Shown piece by piece: positions 1 through 9,940 of a stretch of DNA of 64,000 nt. The position numbers and the translations under genes are program-made. Origin of the DNA: Annona cherimola (lineage: Eukaryota; Streptophyta; Magnoliopsida; Magnoliales; Annonaceae); assembly GCA_030490835.1 (NCBI GenBank), contig CM059971.1:73426224-73490223 (forward strand), given 5' to 3'. The first letter of the stretch is position 1. Every line of letters starts with the position of its first letter. A model generated the notes under the pieces. It saw only the letters and a program-made list of their open reading frames with translations. It was not told the DNA's origin and did no database searches.

Positions 1-535
1 GTCGATGCACTACTTGCAAATTTAAGTCAACTCATAAATATAAGTCATATAAAATTATGTTGATCGCGTATATGAGTCGATTCATGTTCATGAGTCGAAT
101 CGACTCAACTAAGTTACAAGGGTATTTTAAAACTTTCACTTACAAATAACAACTGTTGGTTGAGTGTTTTGACCATAGTATTTAAAATTCAAAAGGGCAA
201 ATTTACGGGGTTTGAAAAATAAATACGCATAGTTAGAGAGATTAAGATGTAAAAAACTCACTTTTACACATCATGTTCACACGTTTGTTTATATAATCCA
301 AACCATTAATTTCCTTACATGTTAAATCTAATGAGAACAATGTAATTTGAATTATTTAAAGTCATGTATACTTAAGAGGGACAACTATATAATAATGAAT
401 TATATTTTTAAATATTTTAAAAAGTTGAAGGGATTTTCACTGCAGACATATTTGATATTGTTGATATAAACTTTATAGAAAATATTTGTAAGATATGTTG
501 GAAAATTAAATAAAATGAAAAATATAGATGTTTTA
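1..535. other. AT-rich flank, no gene seen
   Basis: I see no coding potential here. It is AT-rich intergenic sequence forming the left flank of the large MULE. The 9 bases before the element do not convincingly match the 9 bases after it, so a target-site duplication is either degraded or lost. Confidence 0.6.
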
Positions 536-1242
536 GTGATTCTTTACACCCGGGCTAAGTCGACGTTAATGCGTCTGCTGCCCGTACGATGCATCGTGTG
601 CTCAGATTGGGCTGGATGAGAGGGAGTCGTCGGATGGAAAAATTGCGCTCGGGTCCCCGCAGGTTCAGTCGATTCGACGATGAAGACGAAAAATTCAAAA
701 TTGCAAGCGGTCAAAATTGCAGCAGTCAAAATTGCTCACTCTCTCCCATTCTCGCCTCTCGCTCTCCCGGATCCCTCGCCGACGGCTGCTGCTGCCACCC
801 GCCCTCTCTCAGTCGCCGTCTCTCTCTCTCTCCCGTCGACGGCGCCTGTTGCCACCCGCCTCTCTCCGTCGCCAGCCGCTGCCATCTGCCTGCTCCTCGT
901 CTCCGTCTCCCTATTCCGTCGACGACACTTTGGCAGCTACCCTCCCTCTCTTCGATGGCGTCTCCCTCTCCCTCTTTCGCCAACGACGCCTGCTGCCACC
1001 CTCCTTCTCTCCATCTCTGTCGACGGCGCCTGCTGCCACCCTCCTCTCCATCGCCAGCCACATCCGTCTCACTCCTGACGGTGTCATCGCCACGGTACGT
1101 TCGATCATTTCCTTGGCATCTACGGGGACATTGAGAGTGCATGCCAGGTATTCGTCGGAATGCCTAGGAGAGATTTCGTCTCTTGGTCGGCTACCATTGA
1201 CTATTTGGTGAGTAACGGGCTACCTGAGGACGCTCTGGGATT
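536..1242 (+). repeat. Left TIR of the MULE
   Basis: Inverted counterpart of 8508-9200. The outer 200 bases are unique sequence. About 750-1080 is a pyrimidine-rich, repetitive stretch made of variants of GTCGACGGCGCCTGCTGCCACC and CTCTCTCC blocks, and the inner end carries a PPR gene piece. The long open frames seen on both strands here are by-products of this low-complexity composition and not genes. The match to the right TIR stops just after CTCTGGGATT. Confidence 0.88.
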
Positions 1243-1243
1243 C
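1097..1243 (+). pseudogene. PPR-gene fragment inside the left TIR
   Basis: One frame reads through motifs typical of a plant PLS-type pentatricopeptide repeat protein: GDIESACQVFVGMPRRDFVS followed by WSATIDYLVSNGLPEDALGF. In such proteins the pattern is GD..SA..VF..MP.RDVVSW...I..Y..NG...EAL.LF. The piece covers little more than one repeat and has no start codon or remainder of a gene, so it is a captured gene fragment. The homologous part of the right TIR has a one-base deletion that breaks this frame. Confidence 0.75.
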
Positions 1244-2114
1244 GGTCTCCGTCTCTGTCTCCCTCGATGTTTCTGAGCTCCTCTGCTTCTTTGAATCTAA
1301 CTGCAATCCCTTGGCCTCCTCGGCAGCGTTCGTCTAGCTCTTGACGGCATCAACGCCATGGTACGTTCAGCCATTTTCTTGGCATCTCTATTTGTCCGAC
1401 AATCCGTCTGTCCATCCTTCCTTCTTTTGTCGCTATACTGCAATATCCCATCTCTTCGTTCTCGTAATCCATTGGCTTCTCAACACTTGGGCAATGTGAT
1501 GAATTGTCGGGACGAATCAAAAGTGGGATCCTATTGCAGAATGCTAGCAGTTTGGATCATGCATTGTTTCGGGATAGCTTCAAGTCAAAATCGTGAATAA
1601 TCACAACTTTTTGTTTTGGGATAGCTTCAAGTCAACTTTTTAGGAAATGATCATTACTGCTTTTACCATACATAAGAAAGATTACAACTTTTTGTTTGTG
1701 ATTTTTTCCCCAACTGTTTGTAGATGTCCCTTCTTTGAGAAATGTAGTTTTTGCAGAGGAAAATGGAAATGATCATGACATGCTAACTTTAGGATATTGT
1801 CCCTTCTTTGAGAAATGTAGTTCTTTGGATACATGCTAACTTTAGGATATTGTCCCTTCTTTAATATATATTCTTCATTAATATTAGAAGCATATTGTTT
1901 TTTTTCTTCCTTATAATTTCATGGATATCAGATACATGTTTTTCCTTTTGTTACTAATCTTAGTTTTCCAATTCCCATATGATGCAGACACTGTTTAGGT
2001 AGTTCAGAGTGCACCCTTTTTTTTTTATAATGTATTGTAGTTTGAGTATATCATTGAAAACTTATCTTTTATTTGAAATTGTAGTTGTTACCAGACTCTT
2101 TATCCTTACTAGTT
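1243..2114. other. MULE interior 5' of the transposase
   Basis: No gene is recognised. The stretch contains a short tandem duplication near 1725-1865 (the phrase TGTCCCTTCTTTGAGAAATG occurs twice, with partial further copies). It probably holds the transposase promoter and leader, but I cannot identify the elements. Confidence 0.4.
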
Positions 2115-4637
2115 ATGGAAGAATATATGAGAACGGATGAAAATAACCAAGGTTTGATACAAAATGACTTCCACACAATTATACATGATCCAATGAATGA
2201 GGAAGTAGAAGTTTTATTGGTGTCACATCAGTGGTACATGTACACGAGGATGAGGTAGCCTTTATCGGTGGTTCAGTAAATGATTTGGATGGGGAAGAAA
2301 CATCTACTAAAGAAGTCAACATACGTGGTATTCAAAATACAGATGGGTTGTTTATGGTTGATGTTGCAAGCAAATTGAAACCAAAAGTTGGCATGGAGTT
2401 TGTGTATCTAGAAGAAGCTTTTAATTTTTATAACACTTATGCTTGGCATTGTGGGTTTAGTGTTAGAAAGGACAACACTCGTAAGTTAAAGCCTGAGGCA
2501 ATTGGTAGGTGTGTTTTAAGATGTTCGAAGGCTGGTTGGTCTGAAAAGAAATCAAGAAATGAAGATCCAAGCAAACAGAAGATTGCATTTATCAGTCGTT
2601 GCTAATGCCCCGCTAAGCTATATGTGAACTTAAATGTGAAAAAAAATGTATATTATGTGTCTTAGTTTGTAGAGACACATAATCATGCACTTTGTACCCC
2701 TACAAAGACTCGTAAATTGCGATCACACAAGAAATTGACGGAGGATGACCTAAGTATAATTTCGTCTTTAAAAAAATCTAGAGTTGGTGTTGCGCGGTCC
2801 ATTGATTTTATGATGAATGAAGCAGGTGGTTCTTCTCACCTCCAGTATTCAGCAAGGGACGCTAGGAATGCTATACGAAGAAAGCGTCAAATTATGTATG
2901 GGAATGACGCAAATACTCTACTGCACATGTTTCAAATAAAGAGCCGTGATGACAGTCATTTCTCCTGTGAAATCCAACTTGACGAGGATATGAGATTCAC
3001 CTCATGTTTTTGGATCGATGAAAAATCAAAAGAAGACTACATAGTATTCGGTGATGTTGTATGTTTTGACAATACATACAAAACGAATGAGTATGATATG
3101 CCACTTGGTCCATTTGTTGGCGTCAATCACCACAAACAAATATGCTTATTTGGTGTAGGGTTACTTTTCGGGGAGACAATTGAAGACTTCAAGTGGTTAT
3201 TTTAAACTTGGTTAGATGCAATGGGTGGAGTTCATCAAAAGACAATTATTACAGATCAAGATGCAGCAATAGGAGCAGCAATAGCAGCAGTATTTCCTAA
3301 TACTAATCATCTACTGTGTTTGTGGCATATTCATAAGAAATTGCCAGAGAAGCTATCCCATATCATCCACCAACATCCTACATTCAAGAATTTGAGAGCA
3401 CTTGGCAAGCAATGATAGAAGAGTTTGAATTGCAGGAGAATTCGTGGTTGCGACACATGTATGAGATTCGCCAAATGTGGATTCCTACTTACACAAGAAA
3501 ATATTCTCAGCTGGCATGAGAACCACTCAATGGAGTGAGAGTATTAATGCTTTTTTTGATGGGTTTGTGTCACAAAATTCAAATTTAATTGATTTTTCAA
3601 ATGGGTATGACAAGGCACTTGAACGGAGGTGTGAGGCGGAGGCTGATGCTTATTTCAAGACTTCCTATGCCAATCCTGAATTAAGAACTAAATGTTGCAT
3701 TGAAGGCTATATGGCAAAGGTGTATACCCAAAATGTTTTTCTAGAATTTCAAAAAGAAGTTGTTGAATGTATGTATTATATTGCAGAGAAGGCTGCAGGT
3801 GAAGTGGCAATTCGACAATGGCAAGAGTTCTTGTTAGAGGGGGAAGATGAGAGCAAGCGGATGGTCTTAACATGGAATGCAGAAGAAATGATTGCCTCAT
3901 GCCCGTGCTTGAAATTTGAGTTGCTGGGTATTGTCTTTTGGCATATTATCGCATTGTTCCATTTTCTAAAGATAAAAACCATCCTTCCACATCATATACT
4001 ACCACGGTGGACACAGAATGTTAAATCTCAGTTCAAACGACCCACCACAACAACAGACAAGAGAAGAACGTAGTCTCTTGCTGTTCGTAGCCACACATTA
4101 TCCAAGTGGTGGTCTTATGTTAGAAATGAAGCTTTGCATAACCCAGAAGCATTTGAAGTTATCAGAGAGAATATGGAGAAGATGATTGCTGCGCTTTCTG
4201 CAATGCCTAAGCCCCCATGTCCTGAGATTGTTGGTAGGGATGTACTTGTGGAAGGAGGGTGTCCTATCGTGGTATCAAGTGATAACTTCAACCTTATAGC
4301 CCAGGGTCAAAGTGCAAATGTTGCCTGCACAATAGCTTCACAAAGTTCTCAGGCATGTGACATCTTGCCTGCACATGTTTCTCTCACAAAAGGAAGATCT
4401 TCTAAACGCATGAAAGGTCATTTAGAAGTCTCACGCAGTGGAACAAAATTTTATCGTGGATGTAAAAAATTTATTGTTGGTCATGACAAAAGGAATTGCC
4501 CCACTTTCAAGGTCCCATGTTCAACTGATGTGTCCACTTCAGTTGGTAATGAGTTTGTTACTTTTATTGGCCGAGGTCGAGGCCGAGGCCATGGTATATT
4601 TTGGTTTTCCATCTTACATTATAATTTATGTCTTTGA
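2115..4637 (+). pseudogene. FAR1/MULE-type transposase, degraded
   Basis: The reading frames in order match a FAR1/FHY3-like MULE transposase. First comes a FAR1 DNA-binding region (about 2390-2715; FYNTYAWHCGFSVRKDNT, ending FVETHNH). The transposase core follows, with the first catalytic Asp in VVCFDNTYKTNEYDMPLGPF and the second in TIITDQDAAIGAAIAAVFP, then CLWHIHKKLPEKL, then AGMRTTQWSESINAFFDG. A SWIM-like zinc finger (ASCPCLKFELLGIVFWH) lacks the usual third cysteine. It is dead: in-frame stops lie at 2603 (TAA), 2663 (TAG, where VSQFVETHNH is expected) and 3203 (TAA, inside LF-TWLDAMGG). Frame changes occur near 2215, 3385 and 3497. Three stops in an otherwise well-preserved frame suggest recent decay. 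Domesticated FAR1 genes are related, but the location between TIRs argues for the transposon gene. Confidence 0.88.
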
Positions 4638-4725
4638 CCGCATGTTACCTCCAAATAATAAGTACAATTATATATTGAATTAACCATTATCTATTTTTTC
4701 TAACATGTAGGTGGGCGTATGTGAA

Positions 4726-5324
4726 ATGGCATCTTCGGGTACAAGATCTAGATCACGTGGAGTAGGACATGTGTTTGCTCATGTGGTTTACCAGCTGTAG
4801 TGCTGATCTCCCATATCGCCAAAAATCCAAGTCGGCGATTTCTTCGTTGCCCACAATATCGTGTAAGTCAAACTTTTTCATTATATGTACATTCCACTCT
4901 TACTCGTTGCCATTCCACTCTTACTCATTGCTTGTGTTTTCTTCTTTTTGTAGGATGCTTCCCATGCTTGTAAGTTTTTTAGATGGGTTGACGATGATTT
5001 CTTGCCAAAAACTGAGATTGTTTCAAAGGACGATGTTCCACTTAATGTCCAACCCAAGACCAAGTCTCTATGTTCAATTCGGAGCAAATAGTGGTGGATA
5101 TGGGAGACCTGATACATTGTGTTGATGATATAAGGGAGCGTCATATGATGGAAATGCGTCAATTAAAACAAACAGTGGAGATGAGAACCTCGGAGATGAG
5201 AGAAACAAATGAAAGGAGGGATAAGAGAGAGATGGAGCTGGTTAAGAGTATCAAGAGAAACGAAGTCTTACTCGTTACTCTATGTGGTCTTTTTCTTGTG
5301 CTTGATATTTATTTAGCAATATGA
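4726..5324 (+). pseudogene. GRF zinc-finger / coiled-coil / membrane-anchor gene in the MULE, degraded
   Basis: Starting near MASSGTRSRSRG, one frame shows a GRF-type zinc finger: VCSCGLPAVVLISHIAKNPS, RRFLRCPQYR and, after an intron at about 4863-4953 (CGT|GTAAGT ... TTGTAG), DASHACKFFRWVDDDFLPKT. The C.CG, RF.RCP and C.FF.W pattern is diagnostic of zf-GRF. The end of the gene (from about 5092) encodes a charged, probably coiled-coil stretch (IRERHMMEMRQLKQTVEMRT) and a C-terminal hydrophobic segment (LLVTLCGLFLVLDIYLAI). Plant GRF proteins often have this zinc finger, coiled coil and tail-anchor layout. Frame breaks near 4770 and before 5092 make it a pseudogene. It lies immediately downstream of the transposase and on the same strand, so it looks like a second element-encoded gene. 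Confidence 0.75.
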
Positions 5325-6286
5325 GAATTTTTGAAGTCTTTTGTATTAGGCTTGGACTTGTTTCAATGAAGTCTTTTTCTCCGACGTTGATACGTTGTCG
5401 TCTTTTTCTATTTCAATGAAGTCTTTTGTAATGGGATATATTAAGCTTGGACTTGTTTGAATGAAATGGATATAGTCCTTTGTTATGTGTTGCTTGAGTT
5501 CAATGGAATGGAATCGAATGTCGAATGTGACATATTGCTTGAATTTAAATGTTAAAGAATGCTTGTTGAAATAAGGATAGTTTAATTTAGCGAATGCTTG
5601 TTGAGCTGGAATGGAATCATGAAAAACCAGTTGTGTTGACCCTTTTGGGTCCCCCTAGTTGCATTTCCAGCTTCATCTGAACAGGCCACCTTCTCGTTAA
5701 TAGCATATAGAAAATGAGATCCTACATACTTTTCATCAGTTCATTGAATACGAGATGTCATTCGATATTGCTTGAATATTCCAGACAGCATATCATCCAG
5801 ACCTTAAATTGTTAAAATAAGAGCGTGTCAGGGAGTCATTGTGCCCGAACAGCAACTGTTTATTGTAGCTCTGGTTTGGTAGATGATTAGTTTCGGAATC
5901 CGAAATGTAATGATATTGTTAGATTCATAGCTGATGTTGAAGCCATTGTGGTAATTAATATTTAAGAATAGTTAAGGTTCCATGCTTAGCATATGTTACA
6001 TGAGTTGGATATTTATAAGGTGGCCTGGGCAATATATCTGACGGGTGGTAGTTCTGGGAGCCTTGGCAATTGGATGACATTGCCGATCTATTTCTAGAGA
6101 GGTTTGCACATTGATTGATTTTTGTACTTCTTATGCAGTTACACTATTTTGGCTGAGAAAACATGAAACTAATCAACGATTTTTTGTTTCCATAAACAAG
6201 TGTGCACACGCGCGTGCCTGATGTATCTGTTTGGAGTGTGCTTCTCAGAAATGGTTGTAATGACATTTGCATAATTTTGATCACAG
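5325..6286. other. MULE interior, no gene recognised
   Basis: Downstream part of the GRF gene followed by sequence with no coding pattern that I recognise. It includes short repeated phrases around TTGAATGAAATGG and CTTGGACTTGTTT at 5345-5580. Confidence 0.4.
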
Positions 6287-6746
6287 GGTATGCTGATCAG
6301 ACTGCTGGGGAATCTTTCCCTGCTTTCATACTTTGCGAAAAAGAAGGAAACAAAAGTTGTTCTTGTTCAAATGCTGGGAGTTGTGTCTACTTACGTTGTG
6401 ATTACGCAACTACTGTTATTGTGGCTTCTGGTCTAATTCTGAATTTTCTTAATTACTTTAATTTTCTCCACCCTGATATCTGGTTGTTTTGGGAAGATTT
6501 CATCGCTGTTGGAGGCCTTACTGTTCTTCCGCAGGTGTGATTATATTGAAATGGAACCTTTTTAATCATTTTGAAGTTTTTTCCCATCTTTGCTTAATTC
6601 ATCCCATTCAGCTTTTGATGGTGATGGAATATGGTTATTTAATCTATTCACTACAGGTGATGTGGTCCATGTTTGTCCCCTTCCTTCCAAACAGTAATTT
6701 GCCAGGAGCATTTGCTTTTGCACTAGCAGTTGTGGCAGTAGTCATG
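6287..6746 (+). pseudogene. Captured fragment of a MEX1-like maltose transporter gene (two exons)
   Basis: Exon a (6287-6534, preceded by TTTGATCACAG) reads GMLIRLLGNLSLLSYFAKKK and ETKVVLVQMLGVVSTYVVIT. After a frame change it continues SGLILNFLNYFNFLHPDIWL and FWEDFIAVGGLTVLPQ. It ends at CCGCAG|GTGTGA. Exon b (6657-6746, CTACAG|GTGATG) reads VMWSMFVPFLPNSNLPGAFA and FALAVVAVVM, ending ATG|GTATGT. From memory this order matches the middle of MEX1, the chloroplast-envelope maltose exporter used in night-time starch breakdown. The intron between the exons is retained, so the piece was taken from genomic DNA and not from mRNA. The frame change in exon a coincides with loss of roughly ten codons. 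No other MEX1 exons were found in the element. Confidence 0.72.
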
Positions 6747-7960
6747 GTATGTTTGATAGCTGCAAGCAACGTTCTTCTCAATCTCAAGATGTTTGGTTGA
6801 GTTAGAACCGGCCAAAGAATATGCTTTTCATGTTAGTTTGGCATCCATAATTTATCAGTTGTTCACTTCTAACAGCAAAAGTGCTGCATTTCAGTGTCTA
6901 CTCATTTCCAGAAGAAAAGAAGAGAGAATTTTATGTTATGTGCTTTAAAACCCACAATACTAGCTCTCATTATGGTTTCATTCAATGGTTGTCCACGATT
7001 TTTTCATTGTTCCATCTTGCAGAAATCACTATTAATATTCCCCAAGTATGTTATCCACTGTGTGTTTTTTTTTACTATTCTATTTTAGTCATGCAGTATT
7101 ATGAATCTTTAACATGTTTTTCTATAGAAAAGATCTACTTGTGTTCTTCTTAATTGTGCCATCCCTGAGATGTAGGCACTGTCAGGGAAACTATCATAAA
7201 AAGCTGTTAAAGCATAAGCAGTTGTATTTCAGTTTCACAGACTAGAATTCAAAAATGATATAGACAAATCAAATATAATAATAACGAAAAGGACAAATAT
7301 TTTCCAATCACTCATACTGGGAGCTTCCTTTACAGGAAGGAACAATCATTTACTGAAAGACACCATAGCAGACAAGAATGAGTATGAACCATCAAGGTGC
7401 TGCTAGAACACAAAAATAACAATGTTCCAACAACCTACATAAATGCAACAAATTAAAGGATGATATAATGCCCTAATGGTGTCTGTTATCCATCCATGCA
7501 AATCATGCCAAAAACCATTCTTGTTGATTCAGCAGAAAAGGGACACGAAGTTGAGGGGCACAGAAGAATAAACAACTCTAAAGCAATATGCAATATATAC
7601 CATTTTGGAATTTAGAGAAGTTTCTTTTCTCTTTTCTTCTGCAATTAAAAAAAAACAAATAACACCATGTCATTTCATATCCATTCTGCATGCCATGACC
7701 AACACTTCGCTATGCATGCTGTTTAAACAAGATATCCTATCCACCAGTACTCGTCCACAATACATATTTTTTGTAACCATAAACACAACATTCAACTCCA
7801 GAAGTTCAACTGATCCATCCATGAAGATTTACAGGAACCAAACCTTGAGGCTTCACAGATAATGGACAAAATTCCACCTCTGTCTACCGGACTTATGGTT
7901 TTATATCCAAGCACATCCAGAAAATTATCCTTGTTCATTTTATCTGGCAAGAAGAAATGG
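6747..7960. other. MULE interior, no gene recognised
   Basis: The first part may be intron sequence carried along with the MEX1-like piece (it follows a GTATGT donor). The rest shows no gene that I can support. Confidence 0.4.
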
Positions 7961-8345
7961 ATCATGATACACATCTAGTAGCAGTACACATTCAAAGAAG
8001 CATAATGTCAATTCCTTCCAAAACATCTGCTTTCAATACACATCCACACTTTCAATTCATATCAATCAGTTCCAATATATCCACACTTTCAATACATATC
8101 AATCAGTTCCAATGCATGATCATGATACACATCTAGTAGCAGTACACATTCAAAGAAGTATAATGTCAATTCCTTCCAATACATCTGCTTTCAACACACA
8201 TCCACACTTTCAATGCACATTAATCAGTTCCAATACATCCACACTTTCAATACACATCCACACTTTCAATACATATCAATCAGTTCCAATACATCCACAC
8301 TTTCAATACATATCTACACTTTCAGTACATATCAATCAGTGTTGT
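7960..8345. repeat. Tandem repeat array next to the right TIR
   Basis: A long phrase (CATGATACACATCTAGTAGC through AATGTCAATTCCTTCC and CTTTCAATACACATCC) at about 7962-8055 recurs at about 8122-8215. Between and after the copies, variants of a roughly 37-bp unit built from CACACTTTCAATACATATCA and ATCAGTTCCAATACATC recur several times. This is a subterminal minisatellite of the MULE. Its short open frame (HIHTFNTYQ type) is a product of the repeat. Confidence 0.8.
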
Positions 8346-8507
8346 CCCCATTGACACAGTGAGCTCAAACCCACTCCTAACAACATAAAAATGCACCCAC
8401 CTTCCCAAATCCAAAGCGCCCAAGCTTGAAATAGCAGAAACCACACTGACCATGATGATTTCATTCGGCGTTCGGCCTTAGATCAGTCGCAACCTTCATC
8501 TCCTGCA

Positions 8508-9200
8508 AATCCCAGAGCGTCCTCAGGTAGCCTGTTACTCGCCAAACAGTCAATGGCAATTGACCAAGAGACGAAATGCCTCCTAGGCATTCGACGAACA
8601 CCTGGCATGCACTCTCAACATCCCTGCAGATGCCAAGGAAATGACTGGACGTACTGTGGCAATGACGCCGTCAGGAGTGAGACGGACGTGGTTGGCGACG
8701 GAGAGGAGGGTGGTAGCAGATGGCAGCGGCTGGCGATGGAGAGAAGGAGGGTGGCAGCAGGCGCCGTCGGCGGAAGAGGGAGAGGGAGACACCGTTGGAG
8801 AGAGGGAGGATAGCTGCCAAAGCGCCGTCGACGGAAGAGGGAGACGGAGAGAGGGCAGATGGCAGCGGCTGGCGACGGAGAGAGGGAGGGTGACAGCAGG
8901 CGCCGTTGACTGGAGAGGGAGACGGAGATGGAGACGGAGAGGGGGCGGGTGGCACCAGCAGCCGTCGACGAGGGATCCGGGAGAGAGCGGGAGGCGAGAA
9001 TGGGAGAGAGTGAGCAATTTTGACCACCTGCAATTTTGAATTTTTCGTCTTCGTCGTTGAATCGACTGAACCAGCGGGGACCCGAGCGCAATTTTTCCAT
9101 CTCACGGCTCCCTCTCGTCCCGCCCAATCCGACGGCACGCGATGCATCGTACGGACAGCAGACGCAGTAACGTCGACTTAGCCCGGGCGTAAAGAATCAC
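8508..9200 (-). repeat. Right TIR of the MULE
   Basis: Inverted counterpart of 536-1242. It ends with the reverse complement of GTGATTCTTTACGCCCGGGC. The inner part (8510-8655) holds the second copy of the PPR piece, frame-broken by a one-base deletion relative to the left copy. The middle is the same repetitive purine/pyrimidine block, with expansions and contractions relative to the left side, so the two TIRs have diverged mainly by repeat-number change. Confidence 0.88.
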
Positions 9201-9589
9201 CCCTCTTTACAAATATATGTTCTTTAAATAGAAAATATGCACTAATTATGAATTTGAATAAATTATAATCTATCATTTACATAAAATAAAATTTAAAAAT
9301 TGACTCTTAATTTTAAAGTTATATTTTTTAACTTGAAAAAAAGTTATATTGTCAACATCGAAATGGTCTAAAAATATCATTCTTATATGAATAAATAATA
9401 TTATAAAATATTATTACATTCTAATACGTATATGAACGTATTTAAGTATTTTTCTTAATTTATATATAGGATTCGATAGTATGCAATCGTTGACGTTTAT
9501 ATGCAAGTGCTGACTAGAAAAAATATATATATATATATATATATGAAAGCCTCACTTAGATCTTATATTATGTAAGCTTTGGTAATTTT

Positions 9590-9940
9590 TGAAATTTTTT
9601 TTTATTTTTTTATTTTTAAAAATGATGAAATGGGCATAGATCGATGCGCAAGTCCATGAAATCATTTTTTAATTTTTTTCAAAACGATTAATCTAATTAT
9701 ATTTAATATATAAACTAATTTTTACCAATTTTAGAGATGTCTATATATATTTATTTTTGAATTTTTAAATATAGGGGTATTTTAGTTATTTTAAATTGTT
9801 GAAATATGACTAAAATATCTCTATCTTTAAAAATCTAAAATAAATATATATACATCTCCAAAATTAGTAAAAATTGGTTTAGAGATTAAAAACAATTAAA
9901 ATAATAATTTTCTAAAAGATTTGAAAAAAAAAATTTAGAC
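9590..9940. mobile_element. Palindromic MITE, family A copy 1
   Basis: The two halves are inverted copies. Left: TATTTAATATATAAACTAAT, TTTTACCAATTTTAGAGATG. Right: CATCTCCAAAATTAGTAAAA, ATTGGTTTAGAGATT. The centre is close to a perfect palindrome around TTTTAGTTATTTTAAATTGT. Similar structures occur at least eight more times in the window. Ends are approximate. Confidence 0.6.

Larger units (their letters stand above)
536..9200 (+). mobile_element. Large Mutator-like element (MULE) with long TIRs
   Basis: The two ends are inverted copies of each other over about 0.7 kb. Both begin GTGATTCTTTAC followed by (A/G)CCCGGGCTAAGTCGACG, and both run on through GATGCATCG and GAAAAATTGCGCTCGGGTCC. Between them lie FAR1/MULE transposase remains (2115-4637), a GRF zinc-finger gene (4726-5324) and a captured MEX1-like gene piece (6287-6746). 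Long TIRs together with a FAR1-type transposase are typical of plant MULEs. The transposase has several stops and frameshifts, so this copy is probably non-autonomous now. The exact outer ends are inferred from where the inverted match stops, and no clean 9-bp target duplication was found. Confidence 0.9.

Noticed and set aside
589..1211. Overlapping open frames of 130-180 codons on both strands in the left TIR
   Set aside because: They are Ser/Pro/Leu- or Arg/Gly-rich readings of a repetitive block and are mirrored in the inverted copy at 8583-9147. No start context, domain or conserved frame.
527..9209. Target-site duplication of the large MULE
   Set aside because: GATGTTTTA (527-535) and CCCTCTTTA (9201-9209) share only the last four bases, and shifting the borders gives nothing convincing, so none is claimed.
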